DNA of 64,000 nucleotides from Evansella tamaricis (GTDB lineage: Bacteria > Bacillota > Bacilli > Bacillales > Salisediminibacteriaceae): NCBI RefSeq assembly GCF_019042215.1, contig NZ_JAHQCS010000186.1, positions 1-64,000 on the forward strand, in the 5' to 3' direction. Shown here piece by piece: positions 32,907 to 42,629 of the stretch (positions within the stretch are counted from its first letter, which is position 1; each line of letters begins with the position of its first letter). A program made the translations under genes and the position numbers. The notes below the pieces were generated by a model. It was not told the origin of the DNA. It made no database searches and saw only the letters and a program-made list of their open reading frames with translations.

Positions 32907-32959
32907 TAAAAAATTAAATAGATTTTATGAAGGTTTATTCAATTACTTGGAAACCTCTT

Positions 32960-33001
32960 TTAAAAGGAATTTATAAGTTTTGGATTCGGGCATTGTCTAG
33001 C
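32960..33001 (+). repeat. Truncated family R repeat
   Basis: TAAAAGGAATTTATAAGTTT, then TCGGGCATTGTCTAGC, matches the left 50 bp of the full copies at 21007 and 31521. The rest is missing. It is 53 bp downstream of MITE-like element B. Confidence 0.6.
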
Positions 33002-33129
33002 ACAAAATTTTTCTTACACGTCTCAAAATATTCAGTTATAATAGTTTAGTAAAGTTGGTGTCTCTATTAGGCTCATTAAATAATTCTACCGACTTTTATA
33101 TCATGAGAGACAAGTGGTGATGAGAGAGA

Positions 33130-34290
33130 ATGGTTAAAGTCCGAAAAACAAAGAAGATTTTCTTAGTTTATTGTATTGCAATTATTATTTTTATTACAGG
33201 TGCATTTGCTTTTTATCAACTGACTCAACAGAATCATTCCATACCAGTAGATTCGGTGGAGAAAGCAGCAAGTATCGTTAAGGAGAGGGTTCCTTTCCAA
33301 CCTACTAGGGGAGAGGCTGCCGCTTGGGGGAGAATTGAAGAACCGGTCCGTATCACTTTTGTAGGGGATGTATTATTAGATTTAACTATTAAAGAAACGA
33401 TTAGAACTAAAGGACATGATTACCCGTTTGTATATGTGAAAGATGATCTTCAAAGCGTAGACTTAGCAGTGGCTAACCTAGAAACGCCGTTAACAAAAAG
33501 AGATTCCAGTTATAAAGACACGAATCAGCGATTTAACTTTCAATCCAATCCAGAAGATTTTCAAGGGATAATTAATGCGGGATTTGATCTTGTATCATTA
33601 GGAAATAATCACGCTTTAGACTATGGGGAGAAGGGTTTACTGGATACCATGGAAGCCTTAGAAGATTATGGATTTGATTATATTGGTGCCGGACGTACTA
33701 TTGATGAGGCATTCCAGTCACAAACCTATAAGATTAACGGTAAAACAATCAGTATCATGGGAGCGACGAGATTTGTTCCAAGCGGCAGTTGGTATACCTT
33801 TGGACAAAATACCCTTGCTGGGGTTGCTGGCGCTTATGATCTGGACTATTTAGTTGAAATGGTAAAGCGGGAAAAAGAAGGAACAGATTACCTAGTTTTA
33901 TATATTCACTGGGGAATTGAGCGGACTGACCGTCCTGCTGAATACCAAAAATACTATGTAAGGAAATTAGTAGAAGCAGGTGTGGATGCCATCGTTGGTC
34001 ATCATCCGCATGTACTACAAGGCTTTGAATATTATGATGGGGTCCCTGTTGCGTATTCATTGGGGAATTTCTTGTTTCCTGATTATGTTACTGGACCTAC
34101 AGCAGAAACTGGTTTATTAACATTAACGTTTGATGACGGAAAAATAGGGATGGAGTTTAAGCCATATTATATTTATAAGGATCAAATCATTCCCTTATCA
34201 GACGATGAACAAAAGCGAATTTTAAATAAGCTGGAAAACCTTTCGTATGATGTAAAAATTGATGGATATCAAATTATAGATTTAAGGTAA
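33130..34290 (+). CDS. CapA family protein
   Basis: 386 residues with one N-terminal membrane anchor (IFLVYCIAIIIFITGAFAF). The CapA/PgsA metallophosphatase-like domain is recognised by ITFVGDVLLD, VANLETPLT, NAGFDLVSLGNNHALDYG, and VGHHPHVLQGFEYYDG. Family members take part in poly-gamma-glutamate or capsule production or release and have a calcineurin-like fold. No pgsB or pgsC genes are beside it, so the polymer link is not shown. ATG 33130 follows a GAGAGAA site. A terminator follows. Confidence 0.85.
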   Translation: MVKVRKTKKIFLVYCIAIIIFITGAFAFYQLTQQNHSIPVDSVEKAASIVKERVPFQPTRGEAAAWGRIEEPVRITFVGDVLLDLTIKETIRTKGHDYPFVYVKDDLQSVDLAVANLETPLTKRDSSYKDTNQRFNFQSNPEDFQGIINAGFDLVSLGNNHALDYGEKGLLDTMEALEDYGFDYIGAGRTIDEAFQSQTYKINGKTISIMGATRFVPSGSWYTFGQNTLAGVAGAYDLDYLVEMVKREKEGTDYLVLYIHWGIERTDRPAEYQKYYVRKLVEAGVDAIVGHHPHVLQGFEYYDGVPVAYSLGNFLFPDYVTGPTAETGLLTLTFDDGKIGMEFKPYYIYKDQIIPLSDDEQKRILNKLENLSYDVKIDGYQIIDLR

Positions 34291-34317
34291 AGTAAGAGAC
34301 TAACAGATAATTAGATT

Positions 34318-34356
34318 AAGGTGGTGTGTCGCAATTCTGGATACATCACCTTTTTA
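34318..34356 (+). terminator. Terminator of the capA-like gene
   Basis: AAGGTGGTGTGT pairs with ATACATCACCTT (two G-U type positions) and is followed by T-rich sequence. Confidence 0.75.
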
Positions 34357-34444
34357 TGTGGTTTACTGAGATTCAGGAATATTCAGTAATAACATGTTAT
34401 TTATGTCTCTTTTGGTAAGACTAAAATGGAAGGAGGAGATGGTA

Positions 34445-34771
34445 ATGCCGCGAAAAACTGCTGCCCCCCCAGAAAATGTGAATATGGAAAATGAAGACAT
34501 ACGAAAGAGACAAAACGGAAATCCAGAAGATGAAATTTCGAAATTAAACAGGTTGTTAGCCACTGTATTAAACTATCTATCCGATGATGAAGTGGAGGAA
34601 ATTGATATAGACTCCCTGCTTGATAACACAGAAGGCTTACGGGAGTGGTGGGAGAAATATCGGGAAGATAACCGTAAACATATGGAAGAAGAAATCATCC
34701 AATCCCTCGCGAACTTAACTATCGATGATTTAGAAAGTATTCAAGAAAAGATTAAAGAGCTAGAAGAATAA
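34445..34771 (+). CDS. Hypothetical acidic helical protein
   Basis: 108 residues from ATG 34445, preceded by AAGGAGGAG; the open frame begins upstream at 34394 but without such a site. After a Pro/Asn-rich start, it is almost entirely helical and acidic, with heptad-like leucines (NRLLATVLNYLSDDEVEEID and DDLESIQEKIKELEE). No family recognised. The length and charge suggest a small partner protein. It is convergent with pgeF and shares a hairpin with it. Confidence 0.7.
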   Translation: MPRKTAAPPENVNMENEDIRKRQNGNPEDEISKLNRLLATVLNYLSDDEVEEIDIDSLLDNTEGLREWWEKYREDNRKHMEEEIIQSLANLTIDDLESIQEKIKELEE

Positions 34772-34774
34772 CAG

Positions 34775-34815
34775 AAAAAGGGTGTCCTAAAAGTGAATCT
34801 TTTAGAAACCCCCTT
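34775..34815. terminator. Bidirectional terminator between the acidic protein gene and pgeF
   Basis: AAAAAGGGTGTCCTAAAAG pairs imperfectly with CTTTTAGAAACCCCCTTT; A-rich and T-rich flanks serve both directions. Confidence 0.65.
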
Positions 34816-34824
34816 TGGTGCTCC

Positions 34825-35670
34825 CTATTTTTCTTTTCTGCCGATAAAACTCATTAATCGTCCGGTCTTCCCTTTATCACGACGGTGTGAGAAGAAGAGA
34901 CTTGTTTCACAGGAGGTGCAATATTTAGACTGCACAATGTTCTCCTGCTGGATCCCGGCAGCTTCCATCAAAAATCGATTTAATGCTTTTAAATCCAATG
35001 AATATTGTCCTGTGTCCACTTCGTTATAAACTAAATTTTCCCCGCTTTTTCCAAGAACTTCGTTGACAAACTGAATTACATAATCATCAACCACATAACA
35101 GCAAGGTCCAATGGAAGGTCCAATGGCTGCGTGAATATCACGAGGATGGATACCTTCCTTTTCCTGCCAAAGTCTAACCATCTCACCGGCGATATCTTTA
35201 ACTGTGCCTTTCCAACCTGCATGGGCCACGCCCAATAATTTTTTCTTAGGTTCTAAAAAAAATAGAGGGACACAATCTGCATAAAAAGAAGCTAAAAGAA
35301 TATTGGGTTCTTTCGTATAGAGACCATCAGTACCAGTAATGCTGCTCTCATAATCAAAAACTCCTCTCCCTGCATCTTCCGCTGTGATTTCCTCGATTCT
35401 ATTTTCGTGAATTTGTTCACCACACACCCAATTGGCAGGTGTAAATGAAAGGAGGTCTCCAATGCGTTGTCTGTTTTCGAGGACTTGTGAGGATTCATCA
35501 TTTACATGTAGACCAACGTTTAACGATGTAAATGGTTTTTCACTAATCCCCCCATTTTTTGTAGTGAAACCTACAGTAAGGTCAGGGAGTAGTGAATCCC
35601 AATGATCAAGTTTCAAAATTTGCTCATTTAATAATGAAAATGGTTCCTTAAACACGATCTTGTCCCCCAT
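34825..35670 (-). CDS. pgeF: Peptidoglycan editing factor PgeF (laccase-domain, YlmD/YfiH family)
   Basis: 281 residues. Family metal ligands are all present: His in VCGEQIHENR, Cys in FYADCVPLFF and His in GVAHAGWKGT, with CTSCETSLFFSHRRDKGKTG at the C-terminus. The family removes wrongly incorporated residues from UDP-MurNAc peptides. The start is uncertain: ATG 35670 has no ribosome binding site, while GTG 35655 follows GGGGG at good spacing and would give 276 residues. It stands alone, away from the division cluster where it is found in many Bacilli. Confidence 0.88.
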   Translation of the reverse strand: MGDKIVFKEPFSLLNEQILKLDHWDSLLPDLTVGFTTKNGGISEKPFTSLNVGLHVNDESSQVLENRQRIGDLLSFTPANWVCGEQIHENRIEEITAEDAGRGVFDYESSITGTDGLYTKEPNILLASFYADCVPLFFLEPKKKLLGVAHAGWKGTVKDIAGEMVRLWQEKEGIHPRDIHAAIGPSIGPCCYVVDDYVIQFVNEVLGKSGENLVYNEVDTGQYSLDLKALNRFLMEAAGIQQENIVQSKYCTSCETSLFFSHRRDKGKTGRLMSFIGRKEK

Positions 35671-35784
35671 AGATTAGATTTATTTTTATTTTATCATATG
35701 TGATATTAACATATTCGTTTCAGAGATTTTACTTTGTCAGCCAAACGTATATTCGCTATAATAGATTGGAAGAGTGGAGGGAGA

Positions 35785-38064
35785 ATGATGTTTGGTAAAC
35801 GATCTTTAAATGATTTAATAGACGATTTAAAAAAAGATGAACACATTGCTCATTGGCATGAAATGAAAGAAGAACCTGCATCCACCGTACCGTTCCCCAA
35901 ATCAATGGATGACCGCATTATAGATGCTCTCAGAAAACGGGGGATTGAGGCATTATATACCCATCAGGGCAGTTCCTTTCAGGCAGTGATGGACAGGAAA
36001 AATATTGTGGCAGTAACACCAACTGCTTCCGGAAAAACATTGTGCTATAATTTGCCAGTTGTTCAGCGCATTTTAACTAAACCGGAATCACGTGCCCTTT
36101 ATTTGTTTCCAACAAAAGCATTGGCACAGGATCAAAAGACAGACATGAACACATTCATTGATCAACTAGACGTAAATATCAACAGTTATACATATGACGG
36201 GGATACCCCTGCTAACATCAGACAGATTGTGAGAAAGGCAGGTCATATTGTAATCACGAATCCAGACATGTTACATTCTGCCATTTTGCCCCATCACCCG
36301 AAATGGATTTCTTTATTTGAAAACTTGGAAACGGTTGTTATTGATGAACTTCACACCTACAGGGGAGTGTTTGGTTCCCATGTGGCTAATGTCATCCGCC
36401 GTCTGAAACGAATTTGCAGATACTATGGAAGTGAACCCACGTTTATTTGCACATCGGCAACGATAGCTAATCCAAAAGAATTAAGCTCTGAACTTATTGG
36501 GGAGAAAGTAGAACTGATCGATAATAACGGCGCCCCAAAGGGGAAGAAACATTTTGTGATGTACAATCCCCCTGTAGTAAATAAACAATTAAATATTCGA
36601 AAAAAAGCGATGAGCGTAGTTAATGACATTGCAGCTACTTTTTTAAAAGAAAGAATTCAGACCATCGTTTTTTCCCGAAGTCGTGTCAGTGTAGAGATTA
36701 TATTAAGCCATCTTCAGGAATTGGTGAAAAATGAACTACAGCGGAAATCTATCAGGGGCTATCGGGGTGGTTACTTACCGAAGCAACGCCGGGAAATTGA
36801 ACAGAGTTTAAGGAATGGGGAGACAATCGGTGTGGTTAGTACTAATGCACTGGAACTTGGGGTGGATATTGGCCAGTTACAAGTTTGTGTCATGAATGGT
36901 TATCCAGGTTCTGTTGCCTCGAGTTGGCAACAGGCAGGCCGGGCAGGCCGAAGGAAAGATGAGTCGGTCGTTATTATGGTGGCTAATTCTAGTCCAATTG
37001 ACCAGTATATCTTTCAACATCCTGAATTTTTCTTTGAAGGTTCTCCAGAAACCGCTCGGATTAATAAAGATAATCTTATTATTTTGGTGGATCATTTGAA
37101 ATGTGCTGCCTATGAACTCCCGTTTGAAAAAGGGAGCACTTTTGATGGTGTAGAAGTAGAAGAGATCCTTGAATATTTGACAGAGGAAAGGGTTCTTCAT
37201 CATCAAAGGAATAAATGGTTTTGGATGAATGATGCCTTTCCTGCTCATAACATCAGTCTCCGTTCGGCCGCTCAGGAAAACGTGGTAATCATCGATCAGA
37301 CGAAAGTGGAAAAGCACCGTGTGATCGGAGAGATGGATACTTTCAGTGCCATGACGCTTCTCCATGATGAGGCCATATATCTTCACGAAGGAACACAATA
37401 TCAGGTAGAGTATCTCGACTGGGACGAGAAAAAAGCTTTTGTGAGAGAAGTGGATGTGGAGTATTATACGGATGCAAATTTAGCAGTACAATTGAAGGTA
37501 TTAGATGTGGATATGGAGAAACAGTTAGGCAATGGTACATTAGAATATGGAGACATGATGGTGACAGCAATGGCTACCATCTTCAAGAAGATAAAGCTTG
37601 AATCCTTTGAAAATATAGGGTCTGGTCCGATTCATTTGCCCGAACAGGAACTGCACACAAATGGCGTTTCGTTATCTTTTCATCCGGAACAGATGGAACG
37701 GTTTGATAAAAAAGTGGTGGAACAGCTTTTGTTAGGTGTTGCCCATGTGGTACAACATGTGGCGTGTGTCCGTGTGATGTGTGATAAAAACGATTTACAC
37801 GCAGTTCCTGAAGTGAAAGCAATACATTCGGAAAAACCAACTGTTTATTTATATGATAGGTATCCTGGTGGTATTGGATTAAGCGAAAGTGTTTATAAGC
37901 AGATGGAGAATATTTTACAGGAAGCAAAAAATTATATTGAAGGTTGTCCGTGTGAAGAAGGATGTCCTTCTTGTATTGGCATAGCAGGTGCCACAGAAGG
38001 GAATATGAAAACAACTGTGAAACAATTGATAAACAGCTGTTTAACGAATACAGGCAGGGGATAG
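35785..38064 (+). CDS. mrfA: MrfA (YprA), DEAD/DEAH-box DNA repair helicase
   Basis: 759 residues from ATG 35785 (GGAGGG upstream). The superfamily 2 motifs are in order: AVTPTASGKT (Walker A), DELHTYRG (II), ICTSATIANP (III), ALELGVDIGQLQ (V) and SSWQQAGRAGRR (VI). The C-terminal DUF1998 region ends in the CPCEEGCPSCIG zinc cluster typical of YprA. With its neighbour mrfB it matches the B. subtilis pair that repairs mitomycin C damage independently of nucleotide excision repair. The mrfB start lies 3 bp after the mrfA stop, so the genes are coupled. Confidence 0.92.
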   Translation: MMFGKRSLNDLIDDLKKDEHIAHWHEMKEEPASTVPFPKSMDDRIIDALRKRGIEALYTHQGSSFQAVMDRKNIVAVTPTASGKTLCYNLPVVQRILTKPESRALYLFPTKALAQDQKTDMNTFIDQLDVNINSYTYDGDTPANIRQIVRKAGHIVITNPDMLHSAILPHHPKWISLFENLETVVIDELHTYRGVFGSHVANVIRRLKRICRYYGSEPTFICTSATIANPKELSSELIGEKVELIDNNGAPKGKKHFVMYNPPVVNKQLNIRKKAMSVVNDIAATFLKERIQTIVFSRSRVSVEIILSHLQELVKNELQRKSIRGYRGGYLPKQRREIEQSLRNGETIGVVSTNALELGVDIGQLQVCVMNGYPGSVASSWQQAGRAGRRKDESVVIMVANSSPIDQYIFQHPEFFFEGSPETARINKDNLIILVDHLKCAAYELPFEKGSTFDGVEVEEILEYLTEERVLHHQRNKWFWMNDAFPAHNISLRSAAQENVVIIDQTKVEKHRVIGEMDTFSAMTLLHDEAIYLHEGTQYQVEYLDWDEKKAFVREVDVEYYTDANLAVQLKVLDVDMEKQLGNGTLEYGDMMVTAMATIFKKIKLESFENIGSGPIHLPEQELHTNGVSLSFHPEQMERFDKKVVEQLLLGVAHVVQHVACVRVMCDKNDLHAVPEVKAIHSEKPTVYLYDRYPGGIGLSESVYKQMENILQEAKNYIEGCPCEEGCPSCIGIAGATEGNMKTTVKQLINSCLTNTGRG

Positions 38065-38066
38065 AA

Positions 38067-39332
38067 ATGAGTATAAAATCAAAATTACAACGTATGAAGA
38101 CTCACTTAAAAGCGGAAGACACACATGACGGACTTGTGGAAAAACTGGAAGATAGTCCACCTGTTCTCGTTTTTGCCGATTCTGACCGGGAATTAGCTGA
38201 AAAATGGAAGAAGCATGGATTTGATCCCTTCTCCTTTGGGGACCAGATTTCCTACCGAAAACGGTCCTTTTATCCATGGAAAAATAGTGCTGAAAAGAGA
38301 GATATTGAGACGACTTACAAATTATGGGACGAATATTCCCATGAGCACCCCCTTTCTTGTAAGGATGTCCCACTCCACCGAATGTTGTTCTTTGATACGG
38401 AAACTACTGGTCTATCCACTGGAGCAGGGAATACGATCTTTTTAATAGGGTATGCCCGTGTTTTAAAAGAAGGAATTGAGGTTATACAACATTTATTAGG
38501 TGATCCGTCTTCGGAAGGGGCGTTTCTTTATGGTTTTCTTCAGGATTTCCATGAGGAGGATTATTTGGTCAGTTATAACGGGAAAGCCTTTGATTGGCCT
38601 CAAGTCCGATCCCGTCATACGTTTGTAAGGGATCAGGTTCCAAGACTGCCTGCCTTTGGACATATTGATTTGTTGCACGCTGCAAGAAGACTTTGGAAAC
38701 ATGAACTTCCGTCTTGCCGGCTTTCGATTGTGGAAAAGGAAAAACTGGGGATATTCCGGTCAAATGACACTCCTGGAAGTATGGCACCAATTCTGTATTA
38801 CGAGTACTTGCAGGAAGAAGATCCGGAGCACTTGCTTGGAATCATTGAACACAATAATCAAGATGTCCGATCGTTAATAAGTCTCTTTGTTGCCATTTCC
38901 AATCGTATATTTTTTCAATCACAATCCCCGTTCTCTCAAATGGAACACATCCAAATCGGAAACTGGCTCGAACAGACCGGAAATTTGGAAGGGGCAAAGG
39001 GGCATTATATAACAGCTTCTAACTATGATGACAAAGACAGTGGGGACGCTTTTTATCGTCTTGGTCTCCTTTTGAAAAAAATGGGAGATGTTGCAGATGC
39101 AAAGAAATCGTTCACCAAATGTGTTCAAATAAGCCCATTTTGCCACATAGACGCATATATTGAACTTGCCAAACTGGCTGAACATCAGGAAAAAGATTAT
39201 TTGCTTGCACATGCTTATGCTAGAAAAGCCAAACAAGGTTTAAAAGGATCTCAACGTCTAACGAAAAAACAGACGGATTTATTGTCCGCTGTAAAAAAGC
39301 GAGTGGAACGCTTGGAAAAGAAACTTGGATAA
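38067..39332 (+). CDS. mrfB: MrfB (YprB), DEDDh exonuclease with TPR repeats
   Basis: 421 residues from ATG 38067. The exonuclease core has FFDTETTGLSTGAG (residues about 108-121), FLQDFHEEDYLVSYNGKAFD and HNNQDVRSLISLF, giving the acidic DEDD set. The C-terminal 120 residues form helical TPR-like repeats (AFYRLGLLLKKMGDVADAKK). It works with MrfA to remove damaged DNA. The start overlaps the last codons' context of mrfA with AGGCAGGGG as ribosome binding site. Confidence 0.9.
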   Translation: MSIKSKLQRMKTHLKAEDTHDGLVEKLEDSPPVLVFADSDRELAEKWKKHGFDPFSFGDQISYRKRSFYPWKNSAEKRDIETTYKLWDEYSHEHPLSCKDVPLHRMLFFDTETTGLSTGAGNTIFLIGYARVLKEGIEVIQHLLGDPSSEGAFLYGFLQDFHEEDYLVSYNGKAFDWPQVRSRHTFVRDQVPRLPAFGHIDLLHAARRLWKHELPSCRLSIVEKEKLGIFRSNDTPGSMAPILYYEYLQEEDPEHLLGIIEHNNQDVRSLISLFVAISNRIFFQSQSPFSQMEHIQIGNWLEQTGNLEGAKGHYITASNYDDKDSGDAFYRLGLLLKKMGDVADAKKSFTKCVQISPFCHIDAYIELAKLAEHQEKDYLLAHAYARKAKQGLKGSQRLTKKQTDLLSAVKKRVERLEKKLG

Positions 39333-39348
39333 TAGGGAGGTGAATCGT

Positions 39349-41265
39349 TTGAAGGAGGAAAATAATCGTACGAATATGGATGTTATCCGTACTACACGCC
39401 CATTTAATTTATTATCTGACACGGAATTTATGGAGATGACTGGCAATAGCAAACGTCATTCTTTCAAGGAAAATGAATTCCTTTTCCATGAGGAAGATGA
39501 GGAAGTTGAGATGCACTTTTTATTGCAGGGATTAGCAAAAAACGTCCTCCACCGTGAAAATGGGCAGCCATTTTCTGTCCGCTTTTATTATCCAGGAGAC
39601 TTAATTGGTACATTGATCCTCCTCGCCGGAAATCAATTAAACTTTTCGGTGCAGGCCCTGGAACGTTGTGAAACAGTCCAATTTAATAAAGCCGCATTCC
39701 TTAAAGTGATGACAGAAAACAAACTGTTTTCTGATGTGATCCTTGGAGAAATCGGAGACAGGATGAAATCACTCTATGAGGAAATTAAACGGAGTCGTTC
39801 CAATGGGGACACGGAGAATATTCCATTATACCGAACAAGGATTCGAACGATTATGGAGAAGGTACCTGCAATTTTAACAGAAAGAACCATTAAAGAAGCA
39901 GCACGTACCATTTCAGAACTCCGTAAGCCAGGGTTAATTGTTTGGGACAGGGATAAAAAACTTGTTGGAATCATAACACAGCATCAAATTGTGGATGCCC
40001 TCATGCAAGGGAAAGGGAATGAGTATGTTCAGGATTGGGCATTTAGGGGGGCGAGAACGATTCAAGAGGATGCTTTCTGTTATGAGGCTTTACCATCGTT
40101 TAAAGATGAGCATGTAGATCTACTGCCTGTGTTAAGAAAAAAGAAAGTGGTTGGAATAGTAACTGCAGAATCTTTTCTTTTATTACAGGATTCGAAATAC
40201 ATTAATTTATCTTTTGAATTACAGCATGCTGACAGTCCGGAAGCACTGGGGAAACTCTCACCAAAAAACAATGAACACTTCATCTCTTTTACCGATGCCC
40301 TACTACGAGATGGGACACCAGCCTCGGAGGTTTGTGAGCTCATTTCCAATTATAATGATCTGATCCACAGGAAAGCAATTAAGATTGCGTTAAAGGAAAT
40401 GAAAGAGGAAGGGTATGGTCTGCCTCCAGTTAACTATTGTTTCATTGTCATGGGTAGCCAAGGAAGGAAGGAACAGGCTTTTAGTACCGATCAGGACAAT
40501 GGTTTTATACTTGATAATTATGAACACCTTCCCCATCAGAAAGATATAATAAACTATTTTAAATATTTTGCAGAAAAGATAAATCGGATGTTGGTCATGT
40601 GTGGATTCCCAGAATGTACCGGTGGCATCATGGCACGGGAGGAAAAGTGGTGCAGAAGCCTTCAAAGCTGGACGGAGGAAGTTAAGAGGTGGGTTAAAGA
40701 AACAGATTCACAGGAAGTAAGGGATTTTACAATCTTTGTGGATTACCGCCCCGTTTTTGGTGATTTTGATTTAGCTATTCGTCTGCGGGAAGCTGTCACT
40801 CCAACTATCCAAAAGGGGAAAATACTTCATGCCATGCTCATGAAAGATACGATTCGGTTTCGTGTACCGATTAATTCATTCAATAAAATCGTTACGAAGG
40901 GTAAATCAAAATCCTTCGATCTCAAGAAATCAGCAATGATGCAAATCGTAAATGGTGTTCGAATATTTGCTATTCGATATGGGATTATGGAAGTAAGTAC
41001 GTCAAAACGCTTAGATGAACTGGAAAAGGCAGAAGCTTTTCATCCCCGGGATGTAAAAAATGCAAAACTTGCATTGGATTATCTTCATTTATTTCGAATT
41101 AGGGAGCACATGAATCAGTTAAAAAGTAATATTCCCCTTTCCAATGAATTGTCCATAACATCGCTGACAAAAGAGGAAAAAAAGAGGCTGAAAGAATCTT
41201 TAACGATTGCGAAGAGGTTGCAGCAAATCAGTGAATTAAGTTTTGCAAAGAATCGGGGGATATAG
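39349..41265 (+). CDS. DUF294 putative nucleotidyltransferase with cNMP-binding and CBS domains
   Basis: 638 residues. TTG 39349 is chosen because GGGAGGTG ends 5 bp upstream; an ATG at 39376 is too far. Residues about 20-130 are a cyclic nucleotide-binding fold (FLLQGLAKNVLHRENGQPFS, FYYPGDLIGT). A CBS pair follows (ERTIKEAARTISELRKPGLI and DLLPVLRKKKVVGIVTAES). The DUF294 nucleotidyltransferase core is VMGSQGRKEQAFSTDQDNG, and a DUF294 C-terminal domain completes it. The next gene, an exonuclease, begins at the following base. The pair is a known arrangement of a signalling-type protein with a DnaQ-like nuclease; role unknown. Confidence 0.88.
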   Translation: MKEENNRTNMDVIRTTRPFNLLSDTEFMEMTGNSKRHSFKENEFLFHEEDEEVEMHFLLQGLAKNVLHRENGQPFSVRFYYPGDLIGTLILLAGNQLNFSVQALERCETVQFNKAAFLKVMTENKLFSDVILGEIGDRMKSLYEEIKRSRSNGDTENIPLYRTRIRTIMEKVPAILTERTIKEAARTISELRKPGLIVWDRDKKLVGIITQHQIVDALMQGKGNEYVQDWAFRGARTIQEDAFCYEALPSFKDEHVDLLPVLRKKKVVGIVTAESFLLLQDSKYINLSFELQHADSPEALGKLSPKNNEHFISFTDALLRDGTPASEVCELISNYNDLIHRKAIKIALKEMKEEGYGLPPVNYCFIVMGSQGRKEQAFSTDQDNGFILDNYEHLPHQKDIINYFKYFAEKINRMLVMCGFPECTGGIMAREEKWCRSLQSWTEEVKRWVKETDSQEVRDFTIFVDYRPVFGDFDLAIRLREAVTPTIQKGKILHAMLMKDTIRFRVPINSFNKIVTKGKSKSFDLKKSAMMQIVNGVRIFAIRYGIMEVSTSKRLDELEKAEAFHPRDVKNAKLALDYLHLFRIREHMNQLKSNIPLSNELSITSLTKEEKKRLKESLTIAKRLQQISELSFAKNRGI

Positions 41266-42033
41266 ATGGAAATATCTTTTTTTCAAGTACTAAAATATTT
41301 TGTGTATGATTTCCATCGTTTTAAAAGCTATCGACTTCGTTTTATTTGGGAAAATAAAAGACTGTTTGACCAAAACTTAGCAGTTTTTCAAGAATCTCAG
41401 TTTTCCCCCTATGTTATGGATCTGCCATTAGATGAGATAACATTTACTGTATTTGATTTGGAAACAACCGGTTTTTTTCCAAAGATAGGGGATGATGTGA
41501 TCGCCATCGGAGCGATGAAAATTAACTTAAAGAATATGAAGTTCCCGGAACATTTCTATGAAATTATCAAACCCTTCAAAGAACCTTCCGAAGATGTTTT
41601 GGAGCTTACAGGGTTAACAAGAGACGAAGTGAAAAATGGAAAGTCTTTTCCCGACGCCTTTGCAAATTTTTTATTGTTTTCCCATAATACCGTTCTTGTT
41701 GCGCACCCAGCCAGCTTTGATGTTCCATTTTTGCAAATCCAAGCCAAAAGATGGGGGTTTCCTAACTATTCACCCAAGTACATAGATTCTTATGAAATGG
41801 CCCAAGTCTTGTATCCCCATGAAAACCAAAGCTTAGATGATTTGTTATCCCGGTTTGAAATTGAGAAAAAAAATAGGCATCATGCGCTGCATGATGCTGA
41901 TATGACTGCAAAATTGTTTCAAAAGTTTGTTGTCGAATTAAAAAAACATGGTATTTTTACTTATTCCGATTGGGATAAGGCAATGAAAAACCGGAAAAAA
42001 GTTATTCGGAGAAGGCGGCCAAACCACGTATAA
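41266..42033 (+). CDS. DnaQ/PolC-epsilon-like 3'-5' exonuclease
   Basis: 255 residues, ATG directly after the TAG of the DUF294 gene. The DEDDh motifs are FDLETTGFFPK (Exo I), NTVLVAHPASFDVPFLQ (Exo II) and HHALHDADMTAKLF (Exo III). The fold is that of the proofreading subunit of DNA polymerase III, but here it is free-standing. It is likely co-translated with the DUF294 protein; together they may process or remove nucleotides. Confidence 0.88.
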   Translation: MEISFFQVLKYFVYDFHRFKSYRLRFIWENKRLFDQNLAVFQESQFSPYVMDLPLDEITFTVFDLETTGFFPKIGDDVIAIGAMKINLKNMKFPEHFYEIIKPFKEPSEDVLELTGLTRDEVKNGKSFPDAFANFLLFSHNTVLVAHPASFDVPFLQIQAKRWGFPNYSPKYIDSYEMAQVLYPHENQSLDDLLSRFEIEKKNRHHALHDADMTAKLFQKFVVELKKHGIFTYSDWDKAMKNRKKVIRRRRPNHV

Positions 42034-42035
42034 TT

Positions 42036-42359
42036 CTATTTTTCTGGACGAGGTCCTGGTTCTAAACCGGATTTGGAAACTGTCATTATTGGTTCCACTG
42101 TAATATCTTCTTCCACTCTTACTTGGCACGATAACCGGCATGATTGATCGAGGCCTTTTCGAGCAAAGGCTTCTTTTTCTATTTCTGTTAGAGCTCCTAA
42201 ATCTCCACTTAAAACGTTTATTCTACAGGTAGTGCATTTTGCTTTTCCACCACATCGGTGGAGTATATCTACTCCATGATCCTCAAGTGCAAGGACAAGT
42301 TTTGTCCCTTTAGCTACTTCAAATGTATCAAAACCAGGTACTGTAATGTTTACTCCCAT
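42036..42359 (-). CDS. 2Fe-2S ferredoxin
   Basis: 107 residues from ATG 42359, which follows GGAAGGGAG; an open frame up to 42431 adds an unsupported hydrophilic tail. The plant-type [2Fe-2S] ligands are CGGKAKCTTC plus a fourth cysteine in SCRLSC. FVxVxxGTKLVLALEDHGVDI precedes them in the order expected. The partner of this electron carrier is not visible. It is convergent with the exonuclease gene, with only 2 bp between stops. Confidence 0.88.
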   Translation of the reverse strand: MGVNITVPGFDTFEVAKGTKLVLALEDHGVDILHRCGGKAKCTTCRINVLSGDLGALTEIEKEAFARKGLDQSCRLSCQVRVEEDITVEPIMTVSKSGLEPGPRPEK

Positions 42360-42629
42360 TGATACTCTCCCTTCCTGAAAATACTTATAGTATTCCATCA
42401 ATTCCCGATTTTTCACAAACTTAAACATCACTATATTTCCCAGGAGAGCGCAGAAAGCCTAATTATTCGAGGGATTTTCTTATTGAAGTGGAAGTTATGA
42501 CAACAGAGATGTGAGGGAAATGACGAAAATTAATATTTTTTGTTGAAGGAAATAAAAAACTACTTGTTAATAATCTAATTTGGCCTTAAACTGAATTGGA
42601 ATTATACATTGTGAAGGGAAGATGAGAAA

